Source: an uncultured Clostridia bacterium (lineage in GTDB: Bacteria > Bacillota > Clostridia > Oscillospirales > Oscillospiraceae). Taken from it: 64,000 bases of DNA. Shown piece after piece: positions 35,450 through 43,923 of this stretch. The notes under the pieces were generated by a model, which did not search any database, was not told where the DNA came from, and saw only the letters and a program-made list of their open reading frames with translations. Position 1 is the stretch's first letter. Each line of letters starts with the position of its first letter. The stretch is from NCBI GenBank assembly GCA_947644595.1, contig CANSAE010000003.1:124001-188000 (forward strand), read 5' to 3'. A program made the position numbers and the translations under genes.

Positions 35450-35478
35450 GTAGGGGCGGGTTTAGAACCCGCCCCTAC
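35450..35478. repeat. REP-like palindrome (perfect copy)
   Basis: GTAGGGGCGGGTT-TAG-AACCCGCCCCTAC: a perfect 13-bp stem with a 3-nt loop. Related copies lie at 7044, 15570 and 59869-59983. The stop codon of the minus-strand HTH gene falls in the right arm. Confidence 0.8.
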
Positions 35479-35681
35479 TTGTTCTTTGATATTCCAACCA
35501 AATAATCAATACTTACCTTGTATAGTCTTGCCAACGTAATTAAATGGTGCACTGGAATTTCCTGCTCTCCCCGTTCCCATTTTGAATACTGCTGCTGTGT
35601 TGTCCCTAAAATTTCCGCAATTTTTGCTTGGCTCAGAGAATTATCTACGCGCATATCCCGAATCCGACTGTAAATATACAT
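35475..35681 (-). CDS. XRE-family HTH regulator (module 1)
   Basis: 68-residue helix-turn-helix protein (SQAKIAEILGTTQQQYSKWE as recognition region, then RGEQEIPVHHLITLARLYKV). It lacks any effector domain, so is a simple dimeric repressor. Divergent from a 91-residue protein containing MFYTGFCMGARIMME. The same pair of families recurs at 57.1-57.6 kb. Its stop codon lies within a REP-like palindrome. Confidence 0.85.
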   Translation of the reverse strand: MYIYSRIRDMRVDNSLSQAKIAEILGTTQQQYSKWERGEQEIPVHHLITLARLYKVSIDYLVGISKNK

Positions 35682-35700
35682 AAATTCTATCCTCCATGTT

Positions 35701-35770
35701 TGTATGTCATATAGAAAATAACATACATCTAATCAGATGTGTTGACTTTACACCCAATCAGGCGTAATAT
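35701..35770. promoter_or_regulatory. Divergent operator/promoter of HTH module 1
   Basis: Inverted repeat TGTATGT (35701-35707) / ACATACA (35721-35727) next to the HTH gene, and a plus-strand promoter TTGACT (35742-35747), 17-bp spacer, TAATAT (35765-35770) for the small protein. Confidence 0.6.
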
Positions 35771-35791
35771 ATATTCAGAGGTGAAAAAACA

Positions 35792-36067
35792 ATGTACTAC
35801 AGCATGATAGATACCCTATATTCCGGAGAGTTAGCCCCATGGGAACTGGTACCGACACCACTCAAAAGCAAAAGAGCGGCGTGTGCGTATGAAACAATGT
35901 CGGACGGCTTCTGCGAGGGGCTGAGTCAAAAACAGCGGGAAGAATTCGAGGCAATCATGGAAAAATTCTCCGAGCTTTGGGGCTGTAAAAATCAGGATAT
36001 GTTTTATACCGGCTTTTGCATGGGCGCCCGCATCATGATGGAGGTCATGCAGTTCGAGGAACGGTAA
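35792..36067 (+). CDS. Small protein with MFYTGFCxGAR motif (DUF6809-like), module 1
   Basis: 91 residues, no membrane segment. The C-terminal motif NQDMFYTGFCMGARIMMEVM is shared with the shorter protein at 57417-57590, while the N-terminal parts differ. AGAGGTG precedes the ATG by about 9 nt. Possibly the DUF6809 family found in Firmicutes, from memory. Function unknown; divergence from an XRE repressor in both copies suggests a repressor-controlled accessory module. Confidence 0.65.
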   Translation: MYYSMIDTLYSGELAPWELVPTPLKSKRAACAYETMSDGFCEGLSQKQREEFEAIMEKFSELWGCKNQDMFYTGFCMGARIMMEVMQFEER

Positions 36068-36075
36068 ATTGCCCT

Positions 36076-36196
36076 CCCCATGCGCCGCAGGTCAGCACGG
36101 CCCGACGTTTCCGGGATTCCTGTCTCACCATTACAACTGAATATTGCCTACGCAACAGGAAGCGTCAGCCACCGTGCTGATCTGCGGCACATGGGG
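36076..36196. repeat. 121-bp structured inverted repeat
   Basis: 25-nt arms CCCCATGCGCCGCAGGTCAG...(36076-36100) and (36172-36196) match at 23 positions, separated by 71 nt. Inner segments TTCCTGT (near 36117) and ACAGGAA (near 36157), and GACG/CGTC, can extend the stem. May be a miniature element or a structured RNA; orientation cannot be decided. Confidence 0.6.
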
Positions 36197-36204
36197 AAAA
36201 ACAA

Positions 36205-36238
36205 AACAGGAAGCGGCAAGCGCCGCTTCCTGTTGTTT
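36205..36238. terminator. Bidirectional terminator
   Basis: Stem AACAGGAAGCGGC / GCCGCTTCCTGTT with AAGC loop, T-rich on both outer sides. Separates the convergent small-protein and CBS genes. Its arm sequence AACAGGAAGCG is repeated at 36155-36165 inside the adjacent inverted repeat. Confidence 0.8.
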
Positions 36239-36668
36239 ATTTCCGCCGCTGGACGCCGGAGGAAATCTCCGTCAGCGCCGCGCTGGCCTCCATATTGCAC
36301 GCCCCGCAGCAGGCCAGGTCCCCCAGGGACAGCATCCCCACCAGGGTGCCGTTCTCACACACCGGGAGCCGCCGTACCTGGGCCTTGCCCATGAGAGCCG
36401 CCGCGGATTCCACCGTATCCGTGGGGGCGACGGTGAACACCCCGGTGGTCATTACCTCCCGGATGGGGGTCTTGTCCGGGTCCACCCCGGCGGCTACACA
36501 CCGCAGGACAATGTCCCGGTCGGTGATGATGCCCTGGAGCTTGCCCTTGCTGTCGCACACGGGCACGCTGCCGATGTTGTCCCGCTTCAGCAGACGTGCC
36601 GCCGCCGTGATGGGCTCGTCCTGGCTCACGCTCACCGTCCGGTGGGTCATCATGTCTTTGATATACAT
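36237..36668 (-). CDS. Tandem CBS-domain protein
   Basis: 143 residues forming one Bateman module: two CBS motifs (IGSVPVCDSKGKLQGIITDRD and RRLPVCENGTLVGMLSLGD). Such stand-alone modules bind adenine nucleotides and regulate partners. A C-terminal tail with CCGACN follows the second CBS. AAGGAGG precedes the ATG. No obvious partner gene is adjacent. Confidence 0.88.
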   Translation of the reverse strand: MYIKDMMTHRTVSVSQDEPITAAARLLKRDNIGSVPVCDSKGKLQGIITDRDIVLRCVAAGVDPDKTPIREVMTTGVFTVAPTDTVESAAALMGKAQVRRLPVCENGTLVGMLSLGDLACCGACNMEASAALTEISSGVQRRK

Positions 36669-36729
36669 ATAATAATGCCTCCTTGCGGAAAAGATACTGT
36701 CATCCTATCCGCAGGGAGACGTTTTTATA

Positions 36730-37731
36730 CTAATCGGTGATGAGTTTTGCCAGGGCGGGGCCGGCGCCGTCGGCAAACAGGCGCACGGCGGTGATGGCCT
36801 CCTGCAGGGTATTGCCGTTGCTGCCTACCTCCAAAATCAGAGAGCCGGTGGTGAGCTGCTGATTGTAGCGCTCTTTGGTCAGGGTGACGGGGCGCATGAG
36901 GGTGGGATGCGTGGGGTTCACGGCGCTTTGCAGGTACAAAGCCAGCTTCAGGTTCTCCTCCCAATGGGGATGCTCCAGCCCGCTGGCGTTAGTGCCCACC
37001 ACCAGCATTGCCTGGGCGGAGGGGTTGGCCTCGCCCTCGGCCTTGGTTTTGTAAATCACGTCATTGTCCCCGATGGCGTCCCGATGGAGGTCGATGACTA
37101 TGGAGATGCTGGGGTACTGGGCCAGGTAGCTTTCAATGGCGGCGCCAGCCCGGCTGTAGGAACCGGTGTAGCTGGGATAGTCGTATACGCCCTGGTCGTG
37201 GATGACGGTCAGGCCGCACTCCGCGAAGCGCTCCGCCAGAATGTCTCCCAGCCGGATGACGTTGTGGGTGGCGTCCTGGGTGCGGTAGGAATCCGAGGGC
37301 TCGTAGGTGTCGAAGGCATCCATGGTGTAGGCCTCGCTGGAGTGTGTGTGGATGATGAGGATCTGCGGCTCGTCCCGCTGCAAACGAAGCTGCGGCCCCT
37401 CTGCCAGAAGCTGGGCAATGTCCGGGTCGTAGTCCGTGGCATTTTCGATGAGGCTGCTGCCGGTGATGCTGGTTTCTATAATCTCCGGCGTGGGCACGGG
37501 TTTGGGCGTTGAAGAGATGGGTAGGGGATGGATGGTGAGTTCCGGCGGGGCAGGTGTTTCCACGGCGGGGGAACTGCCCCCCAGCTCTACGGAAACGGAT
37601 GCGGAAATCAGCCGCTGGTCCGTGAGTGCTTGGCGCAGAAAGCCCATAGCGGAGCTGCCGCTTCCGGCAAATACCAGATGGAGCACGATCATTCCGGCAC
37701 CAAAGGATGCCAACCACTTTCGCATAGACAC
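36730..37731 (-). CDS. spoIIP: Stage II sporulation protein P
   Basis: About 333 residues. Amidase/endopeptidase that, with SpoIID and SpoIIM, degrades septal peptidoglycan during engulfment in the mother cell. N-terminal membrane anchor (WLASFGAGMIVLHLVFAG), a Pro-rich spacer (STPKPVPTPEIIE), then the catalytic domain with IIHTHSSEAY, IVIDLHRDAIG and LILEVGSNGNT (His/Glu zinc ligands). GTG 37731 is the likely start (GGAGG 8 nt upstream). A SigE-like promoter precedes it. Confidence 0.92.
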   Translation of the reverse strand: MSMRKWLASFGAGMIVLHLVFAGSGSSAMGFLRQALTDQRLISASVSVELGGSSPAVETPAPPELTIHPLPISSTPKPVPTPEIIETSITGSSLIENATDYDPDIAQLLAEGPQLRLQRDEPQILIIHTHSSEAYTMDAFDTYEPSDSYRTQDATHNVIRLGDILAERFAECGLTVIHDQGVYDYPSYTGSYSRAGAAIESYLAQYPSISIVIDLHRDAIGDNDVIYKTKAEGEANPSAQAMLVVGTNASGLEHPHWEENLKLALYLQSAVNPTHPTLMRPVTLTKERYNQQLTTGSLILEVGSNGNTLQEAITAVRLFADGAGPALAKLITD

Positions 37732-37767
37732 GCTGTTCACCTCCCTGCAGTCGTATTGCTTACTGAA

Positions 37768-37796
37768 AGCATATGCGCCTTCGGAAAAAACATGAC
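37768..37796 (-). promoter_or_regulatory. SigE-like sporulation promoter of spoIIP
   Basis: Minus strand GTCATG (37791-37796), 15-bp spacer, CATATGCT (37768-37775), resembling the SigE pattern of a -35 near GTCATA and a -10 near CATACAAT. Confidence 0.45.
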
Positions 37797-37890
37797 AGGG
37801 CCCGGGATAGGCAGAAGGCGGGGAAATATCCCGCAGCCCTGCGCCTGCAAGGCCTGCGGGGATTTTCAGACGTGGAAAAGAGGTTAACAT

Positions 37891-38224
37891 AAATTTTAAA
37901 ATAAATAATTCGGTTTACATAATTTTGAACAGAGGTTACAAAATGGCTTGCAAGAAATAGCGAAAGTTAAAAATCGATGTCGAAATGCTCGTTTTGTGGA
38001 AATTGTACAATACTATATCTTGTGTCGCGGTAATGGGGAGACCCTGTTTTCCGGCCCAATATCCTGCGGGATTGTTGAAATAATACAAATTCGACAAACT
38101 CCGATTGTGCAAAAAGTAAATTGAAAGCCTTTTTTAGATTCTTTATAATAGTAGCACAAGCAAGTGGTTTTTGTGCTTTCTGACAGATTGCGTATGCAAT
38201 GTGGATTTGCAAAAGGAGCATAAC
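37891..38224 (+). promoter_or_regulatory. AT-rich intergenic region with promoter of the SleB-like gene
   Basis: About 330 bp, much more AT-rich than its neighbours and without a credible ORF. TTGAAA (38121-38126), 17-bp spacer, TATAAT (38144-38149) forms a good promoter about 75 nt before the sleB-like ATG. Nothing else was recognised upstream. Confidence 0.65.
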
Positions 38225-39094
38225 ATGTCAAAACGATTACAAAAGAACATTGCTTTGGTCTGTGCACTTTGCCTCCTGTGCGCCATGCTCAGCGGATATG
38301 CCGCCATGGATTGGGATGTACCCAGAGGACAGGCGGAAGTGATTTATGAAAAGGTGCCCATCTCCGTGGATGGTGTGGTGCAGTACTCCGGCTATATGAT
38401 CGACGGAGTGGCGTATATCCCCATCCGCTCCTTCTGCGGGTTGCTGAACATGGGGATGACCGTGTCTTGGGACCCGGATGCCTCCGTGATGACCGGAACG
38501 GCGGAGGGGGTCCTGCTGACTGTGGTTCAGGAGGCTTCGTATCTCACGGTGAATGACCGGTGCTTCTATATGGAAAAGGGCGCGATGCATTATCAGGATA
38601 AGATCCTGGTGCCGGTGCGTGTCGCCTGCGGCGCGTTTGGCATCGATGTGGACTGGACGCCGGAGACCGGGGAGATCAACCTGATTACGGACCAAATGCA
38701 GATCTGCGAAAACGGAGCAGAGTATTATAATGAGGAAGACCTGTACTGGCTGTCCCGCATCATCAGCGCCGAGGCCAGAAATCAAAGTATGGAAGGCAAG
38801 ATCGGCGTGGGCAATGTGGTGCTCAACCGTGTGAAGAGCGCCAGTTTCCCGGATACGGTGTATGATGTGATTTTTGACAGCGCCCATGGCGTGCAGTTCA
38901 GCCCCGTGAGCATGGGGACCATCTATGATGACCCCAACGAAGAATCCGTGGTAGCGGCAAAGATTTGTCTGGAGGGCTGTTCGCTGGTGGGAGACAGCCT
39001 GTATTTCGTCAACCCTGTGGTGGGCGTGAGCGATTGGTTTGCGGAGAGCCGCATGTTCGTCGCGCGGGTCGGGGACCATGATTTCTACGCCTGA
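38225..39094 (+). CDS. SleB-like cell-wall hydrolase with N-terminal CuAO-N1-type domain
   Basis: 289 residues, secreted: signal peptide MSKRLQKNIALVCALCLLCA with cleavage near residue 26. Residues 30-165 resemble the copper-amine-oxidase-N1-type substrate-binding repeat (VAYIPIRSFCGLL, ILVPVRVACGAFG). Residues 175-289 are a Hydrolase_2/SleB lytic domain with the catalytic Glu in SRIISAEARNQSMEGKIGVG and the VLNRV motif. Probably cleaves spore cortex or vegetative peptidoglycan. The start has AAAAGGAG 7 nt upstream. Confidence 0.88.
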   Translation: MSKRLQKNIALVCALCLLCAMLSGYAAMDWDVPRGQAEVIYEKVPISVDGVVQYSGYMIDGVAYIPIRSFCGLLNMGMTVSWDPDASVMTGTAEGVLLTVVQEASYLTVNDRCFYMEKGAMHYQDKILVPVRVACGAFGIDVDWTPETGEINLITDQMQICENGAEYYNEEDLYWLSRIISAEARNQSMEGKIGVGNVVLNRVKSASFPDTVYDVIFDSAHGVQFSPVSMGTIYDDPNEESVVAAKICLEGCSLVGDSLYFVNPVVGVSDWFAESRMFVARVGDHDFYA

Positions 39095-39122
39095 ATGCTT
39101 TACGAAGGTCAAAAAGTGTGAT

Positions 39123-39156
39123 AAAATGGATGCATCTTTGGGTGCATCCATTTTTT
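39123..39156 (+). terminator. Terminator after the SleB-like gene
   Basis: ATGGATGCA / TGCATCCAT with an 8-nt loop and TTTTTT; the rsmG ribosome site AGGAG begins directly after the T-run. Confidence 0.88.
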
Positions 39157-39166
39157 AGGAGTGAGT

Positions 39167-39871
39167 ATGGAAGAAATCTTGAGTTCCGGCTTTGCGGCTC
39201 TGGGACTTCCGTTGACAAAGGAGGCCCTGGCGGGCTACCGGGGGTATTATACGGCGCTGGAGGACCGGAACCGGGTGATGAACCTTACCGCTATCACCGG
39301 CGAGGAGGAGACTGCCCGGCTCCATTTTCTGGACTGCGCGGCGCTTCTGACAGCGGCGGAGTTCCGAGACCGGTCGGTCATCGACGTGGGCACTGGGGCG
39401 GGCTTTCCCGGCCTGGCGCTGAAAATCGCAGAGCCGAGCATCCGGCTGACGCTGCTGGACAGTCTGGGGAAGCGGGTGCAGTTTTTGGAGGAGACTGCGG
39501 CGGATTTGGGGCTGACTGGCGTGGAGACGGTCCTTTCCCGGGCGGAGGAAGCGCCGGAGCGGCTGCGGGAGGCCTTTGATATCGCCACGGCCCGGGCTGT
39601 GACCCGATTGGACCTACTGGCGGAGCTGTGTCTGCCCTTTGTGCGGGTGGGTGGTCTGTTTGCGGCCATGAAAGGGCCGGACCCGGAAAGGGAACTGGAA
39701 GAAGCGCAGAAGGCCGTTCATACCCTGGGCGGTGCGGTGCGGGACGTGGTGCGGTATACCATTCCCGGCACGGAGGTGACTCACAGCGCAGTGCTCATTG
39801 AAAAAACAGCGCCTACTCCAGAAAAGTACCCCAGGCGTTGGGCGAAGATGCAAAAGGACCCGATTCGGTAA
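39167..39871 (+). CDS. rsmG: 16S rRNA (guanine-N7)-methyltransferase RsmG
   Basis: Methylates G527 of 16S rRNA (E. coli numbering). 234 residues with the SAM-binding loop VIDVGTGAGFPGLALKI, NLTAI before it, and ARAVTRLDLLAELCLPF. ATG 39167 has AGGAG 5 nt upstream. A GTG 6 nt earlier is an alternative. The gene sits immediately behind a terminator, so it needs readthrough or a promoter within the hairpin region. Confidence 0.94.
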   Translation: MEEILSSGFAALGLPLTKEALAGYRGYYTALEDRNRVMNLTAITGEEETARLHFLDCAALLTAAEFRDRSVIDVGTGAGFPGLALKIAEPSIRLTLLDSLGKRVQFLEETAADLGLTGVETVLSRAEEAPERLREAFDIATARAVTRLDLLAELCLPFVRVGGLFAAMKGPDPERELEEAQKAVHTLGGAVRDVVRYTIPGTEVTHSAVLIEKTAPTPEKYPRRWAKMQKDPIR

Positions 39872-39886
39872 GAAAGGCGGAAGGGA

Positions 39887-40348
39887 ATGAAAGAACGTGT
39901 GCGGGAATTGATGACCGCGATATCAATCCTGTTTGAATTGCTGGTGGCTGTATTGCTGGTGGCGGCTCTGTTCGCGGCCCTGCTGGGACTGGTGCAGAGC
40001 CTGTCTCCTGCAGCGCTTGTGGAAGATCCGGAACTGTTTTCGGAGTTTATGGGGATGGCCTCTGCGCTGGTCATCGGCGTGGAATTTGTCAACATGCTGT
40101 GCAACCATTCCATGGGCGCGGTGATCGAGATCATGCTTCTGGCCATCGCCCGGCAGATGATCGTCAATCATACCAGCCCCCTGGAAAATCTGCTGGCGGT
40201 GCTGTCCGTGGGGCTGCTGTACCTGTTCCGCAAGTATTTGTATATCCCCAGTCTGGATAAAAAGACAACTCAATGGATCATGAAAGTGCTGGGCAGGTCC
40301 GGGAAAGCGGCTAAGTCCGTGAATCCGCTGGACGAGCAGATCGACTGA
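39887..40348 (+). CDS. PsiE-like membrane protein
   Basis: 153 residues with four hydrophobic helices. The segment VIEIMLLAIARQMIVNHTSP is close to the PsiE (phosphate-starvation-inducible) signature. Function of the family is unknown. Follows rsmG by 15 nt with AAAGGCGG upstream and ends at a strong terminator. Confidence 0.75.
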   Translation: MKERVRELMTAISILFELLVAVLLVAALFAALLGLVQSLSPAALVEDPELFSEFMGMASALVIGVEFVNMLCNHSMGAVIEIMLLAIARQMIVNHTSPLENLLAVLSVGLLYLFRKYLYIPSLDKKTTQWIMKVLGRSGKAAKSVNPLDEQID

Positions 40349-40387
40349 GAAAAAAGACGAACGGTTTTGCCGTTCGTCTTTTTTCTC
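40349..40387. terminator. Bidirectional terminator
   Basis: AAAAAAGACGAACGG / CCGTTCGTCTTTTTT with a 5-nt loop between convergent psiE-like and lipoprotein genes. Confidence 0.92.
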
Positions 40388-40781
40388 AGTCAAATAAACC
40401 GGAGACGGTGTCCGCAACCTTGCCCACACTCTGGCTGATGTCGTGGACGGTATCCCCGAATTTGGACACTTGCTCGCCCACATCCTGGGCGGTCTGGCCC
40501 ACGCTTTGGGCGGTTTCCAGCGTCCGGCAGGCGGAGATGAGAAATTTCATCTGCTCGTCGTTCAGGGTGAGATGGTATTCTCCGGCGATGCCCCGGATGG
40601 TCTCAGCCAGCTCGTCATCGGTCATCTCCTTGGTCTGGTCGGTGAGAGCCTCCAGACGGTCTAATATCTGCTGTACGGCCTTGTCGGCTTCCTGCACGAT
40701 GGGGTCGTCATTCCGGACAAAGCAGCCGGACAGCAGGCACAGGCTGAGTGTCAGGCACAGGAGGGTGGTCAATCGTTTCAT
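40386..40781 (-). CDS. Predicted lipoprotein (DUF1002-like)
   Basis: 131 residues. Signal peptide with lipobox (LSLCLLSGC, Cys20). The mature region has IRGIAGEYHLTLNDEQMKFL, resembling the DUF1002/YpuA pattern (weak, from memory), then a heptad-like C-terminus (VGEQVSKFGDTVHDISQSVG) suggesting a coiled coil. Extracytoplasmic, function unknown. ATG 40781 is chosen for the signal peptide; GAGG lies upstream. Confidence 0.75.
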   Translation of the reverse strand: MKRLTTLLCLTLSLCLLSGCFVRNDDPIVQEADKAVQQILDRLEALTDQTKEMTDDELAETIRGIAGEYHLTLNDEQMKFLISACRTLETAQSVGQTAQDVGEQVSKFGDTVHDISQSVGKVADTVSGLFD

Positions 40782-40878
40782 AGTGTGCTCCTCATCAGAA
40801 ATTGCTTTTATTATAGTGCACATCGGCGCACAAAACAAGCCCCCGCATCAAAGGATACGGGGGCGTTTTTGCGTGGGG

Positions 40879-42276
40879 TTATTTTTTCAGCCCATGGGTG
40901 GTGGACAGCACCATGCCCGTCAGAGCGAACAGGGCAATGGCGTTGGGGATGACCATGAGGTTGTTGAACATGTCGGTCAGCTCCCAGACGAAGTCGCTGC
41001 CGGTCACGGTGCCCAGGAAGATGAACACTAAGGCAATGACAGAATACACGATGACGGACTTCTTGCCGAACAGGTACACCATGTTGATCTTGCCGAACAG
41101 GTTCCAGCTCAAAATGGTGGAGAAGGCAAAGAAGAACAGGCAGATGGCCACGAACATGGCGCCGGCTTCCGTGCCGAACACGGTGCCGAAGGCGGTCTGG
41201 GCCAGATTGGCCTTGCCCAGGGTCTCGCTCACCGCGGCTGCACCGCACTCGGCCAGAGGGCCGTCAGCGGTGTACAGGGTGGAGATGACCACAAGGGCGT
41301 TCAGGGTCAGGACCACGAAGGTATCCATGAACACACCGATCATGGCGACTACGCCCTGGTCGTGGGGGTCGGAGACGTTGGCCTGTGCGTGGGCGTGGGG
41401 GGTGGAGCCCATGCCGGCCTCGTTGGAGAACAGGCCGCGCTTGGCACCTTGGCTGACGGCGGTTTTCAGTGCGTAGCCCACGCCGCCGCCAATGATAGCC
41501 TGGGGCTGGAAGGCGTATTTGAAGATCATGCCGAAGGTGGTGGGGAGGTACTGGATCCGGGCGATAAGTACGATCAGGCCGCCCGCTAGGAAGATGGCTG
41601 CCATGACGGGGACCACCTTTTCCGTGACGGAGGCCAGACGCTGCACGCCGCCCAGGAAGATGATGCCGCAGATGACCACCAGCACGATACCTACGATCCA
41701 GGAGGGGATGCCGAAGGCGGTCTGGAAGGTGGAGCCGATGGAGTTGGACTGCACCATGCAGCCCATGAAGCCCAGGGCCAGGATGATGGCCACAGCGAAG
41801 AAGCCTGCCAGGAATTTGCCGAAGCCGCCCTTGAACGCGGTGGTGATGTAATACACCGGGCCGCCGCGGTAGGAGCCGTCCTCATCGGCCTGCCGGGTTT
41901 GGATGGCCAGGGTGGCCTCGGCGTAGATAGTGGCCATGCCGAAGAAGGCGATGACCCACATCCAGAAGATAGCGCCGGGGCCGCCGGTGAGGATCGCGCC
42001 GGAAGCGCCCACGATGTTGCCGGTGCCCACCTGGGCGGCGATGGCGGTGGTCAGGGCCTGGAAGGAGCTCATGCCCCGTTCCTGCCGTCCGCCCCGGAGG
42101 GACAGGCTGCCGAAGGTCTTTTTCATGCCCTCGCCGAAGCAGCGCACCTGCACGAAGCGGGTGCGGATGCTGTACCACAGGCCCACGCCGATCAGCAGGA
42201 AGACCAAAATGTAATTGGACAGGTACTCATTGATTTTCGCCACGATGGGGAATAAGGTTGCTTCTAATCCGCTCAT
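40879..42276 (-). CDS. Sodium:alanine/glycine symporter (AGCS family) 2
   Basis: 465 residues, about 10-11 helices. AGCS signatures: AAQVGTGNIVGASGAILTGGPG and GPVYYITTAFKGGFG, plus ANVSDPHDQG and FSNEAGMGSTP. Imports alanine and/or glycine with Na+. It lies 120 nt downstream of a second AGCS gene on the same strand with no clear terminator between, so the glycine riboswitch upstream of the first probably controls both. Confidence 0.92.
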   Translation of the reverse strand: MSGLEATLFPIVAKINEYLSNYILVFLLIGVGLWYSIRTRFVQVRCFGEGMKKTFGSLSLRGGRQERGMSSFQALTTAIAAQVGTGNIVGASGAILTGGPGAIFWMWVIAFFGMATIYAEATLAIQTRQADEDGSYRGGPVYYITTAFKGGFGKFLAGFFAVAIILALGFMGCMVQSNSIGSTFQTAFGIPSWIVGIVLVVICGIIFLGGVQRLASVTEKVVPVMAAIFLAGGLIVLIARIQYLPTTFGMIFKYAFQPQAIIGGGVGYALKTAVSQGAKRGLFSNEAGMGSTPHAHAQANVSDPHDQGVVAMIGVFMDTFVVLTLNALVVISTLYTADGPLAECGAAAVSETLGKANLAQTAFGTVFGTEAGAMFVAICLFFFAFSTILSWNLFGKINMVYLFGKKSVIVYSVIALVFIFLGTVTGSDFVWELTDMFNNLMVIPNAIALFALTGMVLSTTHGLKK

Positions 42277-42396
42277 TTTTCTCTCAGTTCTCCTTTATTC
42301 TTTCTGTTTTGGGTATACGAAACGCACCCACCGAAAAAATTCGATGAATGCGTTTGGTATTTTGAAATAATTTCGTTTTTGGGGTCGGATCCGGCC

Positions 42397-43806
42397 TTAT
42401 TTCTGACCTTTTTGCAAATCGACCTTGCCGAAATATTCCTTGGTGATGGACGCGACCACGCCGGACAGCACCAGCAGGGCCACCAGGTTGGGGATGGCCA
42501 TCAGGCCGTTCAGGGTATCCGCGATGTCCCACATCAGCGTACCGGAGCCGGTGGCGCCTACGATGCACATGAGGACGAACAGGACTTTGTAAATCAGATC
42601 GACGATTTTGTTGTCGTGGCTCAGGTAGCCCCAGCAGCGCTCGCCGTAGTAACTCCAGCCCAGCACGGTGGACAGGGCAAAGAAGATCAGGCTGATCTGG
42701 ATGATGAGGCCGCCGATGTTGCCGGGAAGGATGATGTTGAACGCGGCGACCGCGGCTGCGCCCTTGGATGCGAAGGCATCCAGGCCTCCGGCAGTGTCCA
42801 GCACGCCGGACAGCAGGACGGTCAGCGCGGTGATGGTGCAGATGACGATGGTGTCGAAGAACACTTCAAACACGCCCCAGATGGCCTGCTCCGCGGGCTC
42901 TTCCGTGGAGGAGGCGGCATGGGCGATGGGGGCGGAGCCGAGACCGGCCTCGTTGGAGAACACGCCCCGGGCGAAGCCCTGACGGATGGCCAGCATGATG
43001 GCGTAGCCGAAGATGCCGCCGCCGACGGCTTCAAAGCTGAAGGCTTCCTTTACGATCAGGGCCAGCGCGCCGGGAATGTCGGTGATGCGCAGGATGATGA
43101 CGGCGATGCCTGCCAGCACGTAGAAGATGGACATAAAGGGCACCAGGTAAGAAGTCACCTGGCCGATACGCTTCACGCCGCCGATGACCACGATGGCCAC
43201 GATGACGGCCAGGATGATGCCCGTGACCAGGGGAGACAGGCCGAACAGGCTGGACATGGCACCGGCGATTTCATTGGTCTGGGCAATGTTGCCGATGCCG
43301 AAGCTGGCCAGGCCGCCCAGAATGGCGAAGATGCAGGCCAGCCACTTGAAGTTCTTGCCCAGGCCGTTGGTGATGTAGTACATGGGGCCGCCGTGGAACT
43401 TGCCGTTGTCGCCGGTCTCGCGGAATTTTACCGCCAGGGCGATCTCGGCGTACTTGGTGCACATGCCGAAGAAGGCGGAGATCCACATCCAGAACACGGC
43501 GCCGGGGCCGCCCACGAAGATGGCGCCGGTGACGCCGGCGATGTTGCCGGTGCCCACTGTGCCCGCCAGGGCGGTGGTGACGGCCTGGAAGGGGGAGAGG
43601 TTATCGCCATGGTCCTTATCCGACTTTTTGAACAGGGACCCGATGGTGTTTTTCATAATGTACCCGAAGCGCCGCACCTGCACAAAGCCCGTGCGGGCGG
43701 ACAGGAAGATGCCGGTCCCCACCAGCAGGACCAGCATGATGGGGCCCCAGGCGAAGGTATTTAACGGACCGTTGATCTTTTCAATGATTTCTACGATCTT
43801 TTCCAT
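42397..43806 (-). CDS. Sodium:alanine/glycine symporter (AGCS family) 1
   Basis: 469 residues. Motifs ALAGTVGTGNIAGVTGAIF and GPMYYITNGLGKNFK mark the AGCS family. ATG 43806 has AAGGAG 7-8 nt upstream; in-frame codons further upstream run through the riboswitch and are not translated. The riboswitch and its terminator in the leader indicate that glycine is the sensed and probably transported amino acid. Confidence 0.93.
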   Translation of the reverse strand: MEKIVEIIEKINGPLNTFAWGPIMLVLLVGTGIFLSARTGFVQVRRFGYIMKNTIGSLFKKSDKDHGDNLSPFQAVTTALAGTVGTGNIAGVTGAIFVGGPGAVFWMWISAFFGMCTKYAEIALAVKFRETGDNGKFHGGPMYYITNGLGKNFKWLACIFAILGGLASFGIGNIAQTNEIAGAMSSLFGLSPLVTGIILAVIVAIVVIGGVKRIGQVTSYLVPFMSIFYVLAGIAVIILRITDIPGALALIVKEAFSFEAVGGGIFGYAIMLAIRQGFARGVFSNEAGLGSAPIAHAASSTEEPAEQAIWGVFEVFFDTIVICTITALTVLLSGVLDTAGGLDAFASKGAAAVAAFNIILPGNIGGLIIQISLIFFALSTVLGWSYYGERCWGYLSHDNKIVDLIYKVLFVLMCIVGATGSGTLMWDIADTLNGLMAIPNLVALLVLSGVVASITKEYFGKVDLQKGQK

Positions 43807-43854
43807 AAGTTGTTCTCCTTTTCCTTTTCTTTTTTCTGCACGGCTGTGTGCAAT

Positions 43855-43882
43855 AAAAAAACGGACAGAGGCTCTCTGTCCG
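43855..43882 (-). terminator. Riboswitch-controlled terminator
   Basis: Minus strand CGGACAGAG-AGC-CTCTGTCCG then TTTTTTT. Its 5' arm repeats the GGACAGAG that closes the glycine aptamer, so the 3' arm can pair with either, the basis of a switch. Confidence 0.88.
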
Positions 43883-43923
43883 CAAAAAACATAGGAAACG
43901 CACGCATGGCCTGCGTGAGCATC

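Noticed and set aside
36076..36196. Inverted repeat as SRP (4.5S) RNA, 6S RNA or a known riboswitch
   Set aside because: The SRP domain IV motif (GGAAGCAGCC region) is absent, the size does not fit 6S RNA, and no riboswitch core was seen.
42379..43764. 461-codon plus-strand open frame opposite the AGCS gene
   Set aside because: Asp/Gly/Gln-rich shadow; the AGCS protein on the other strand has clear family motifs.
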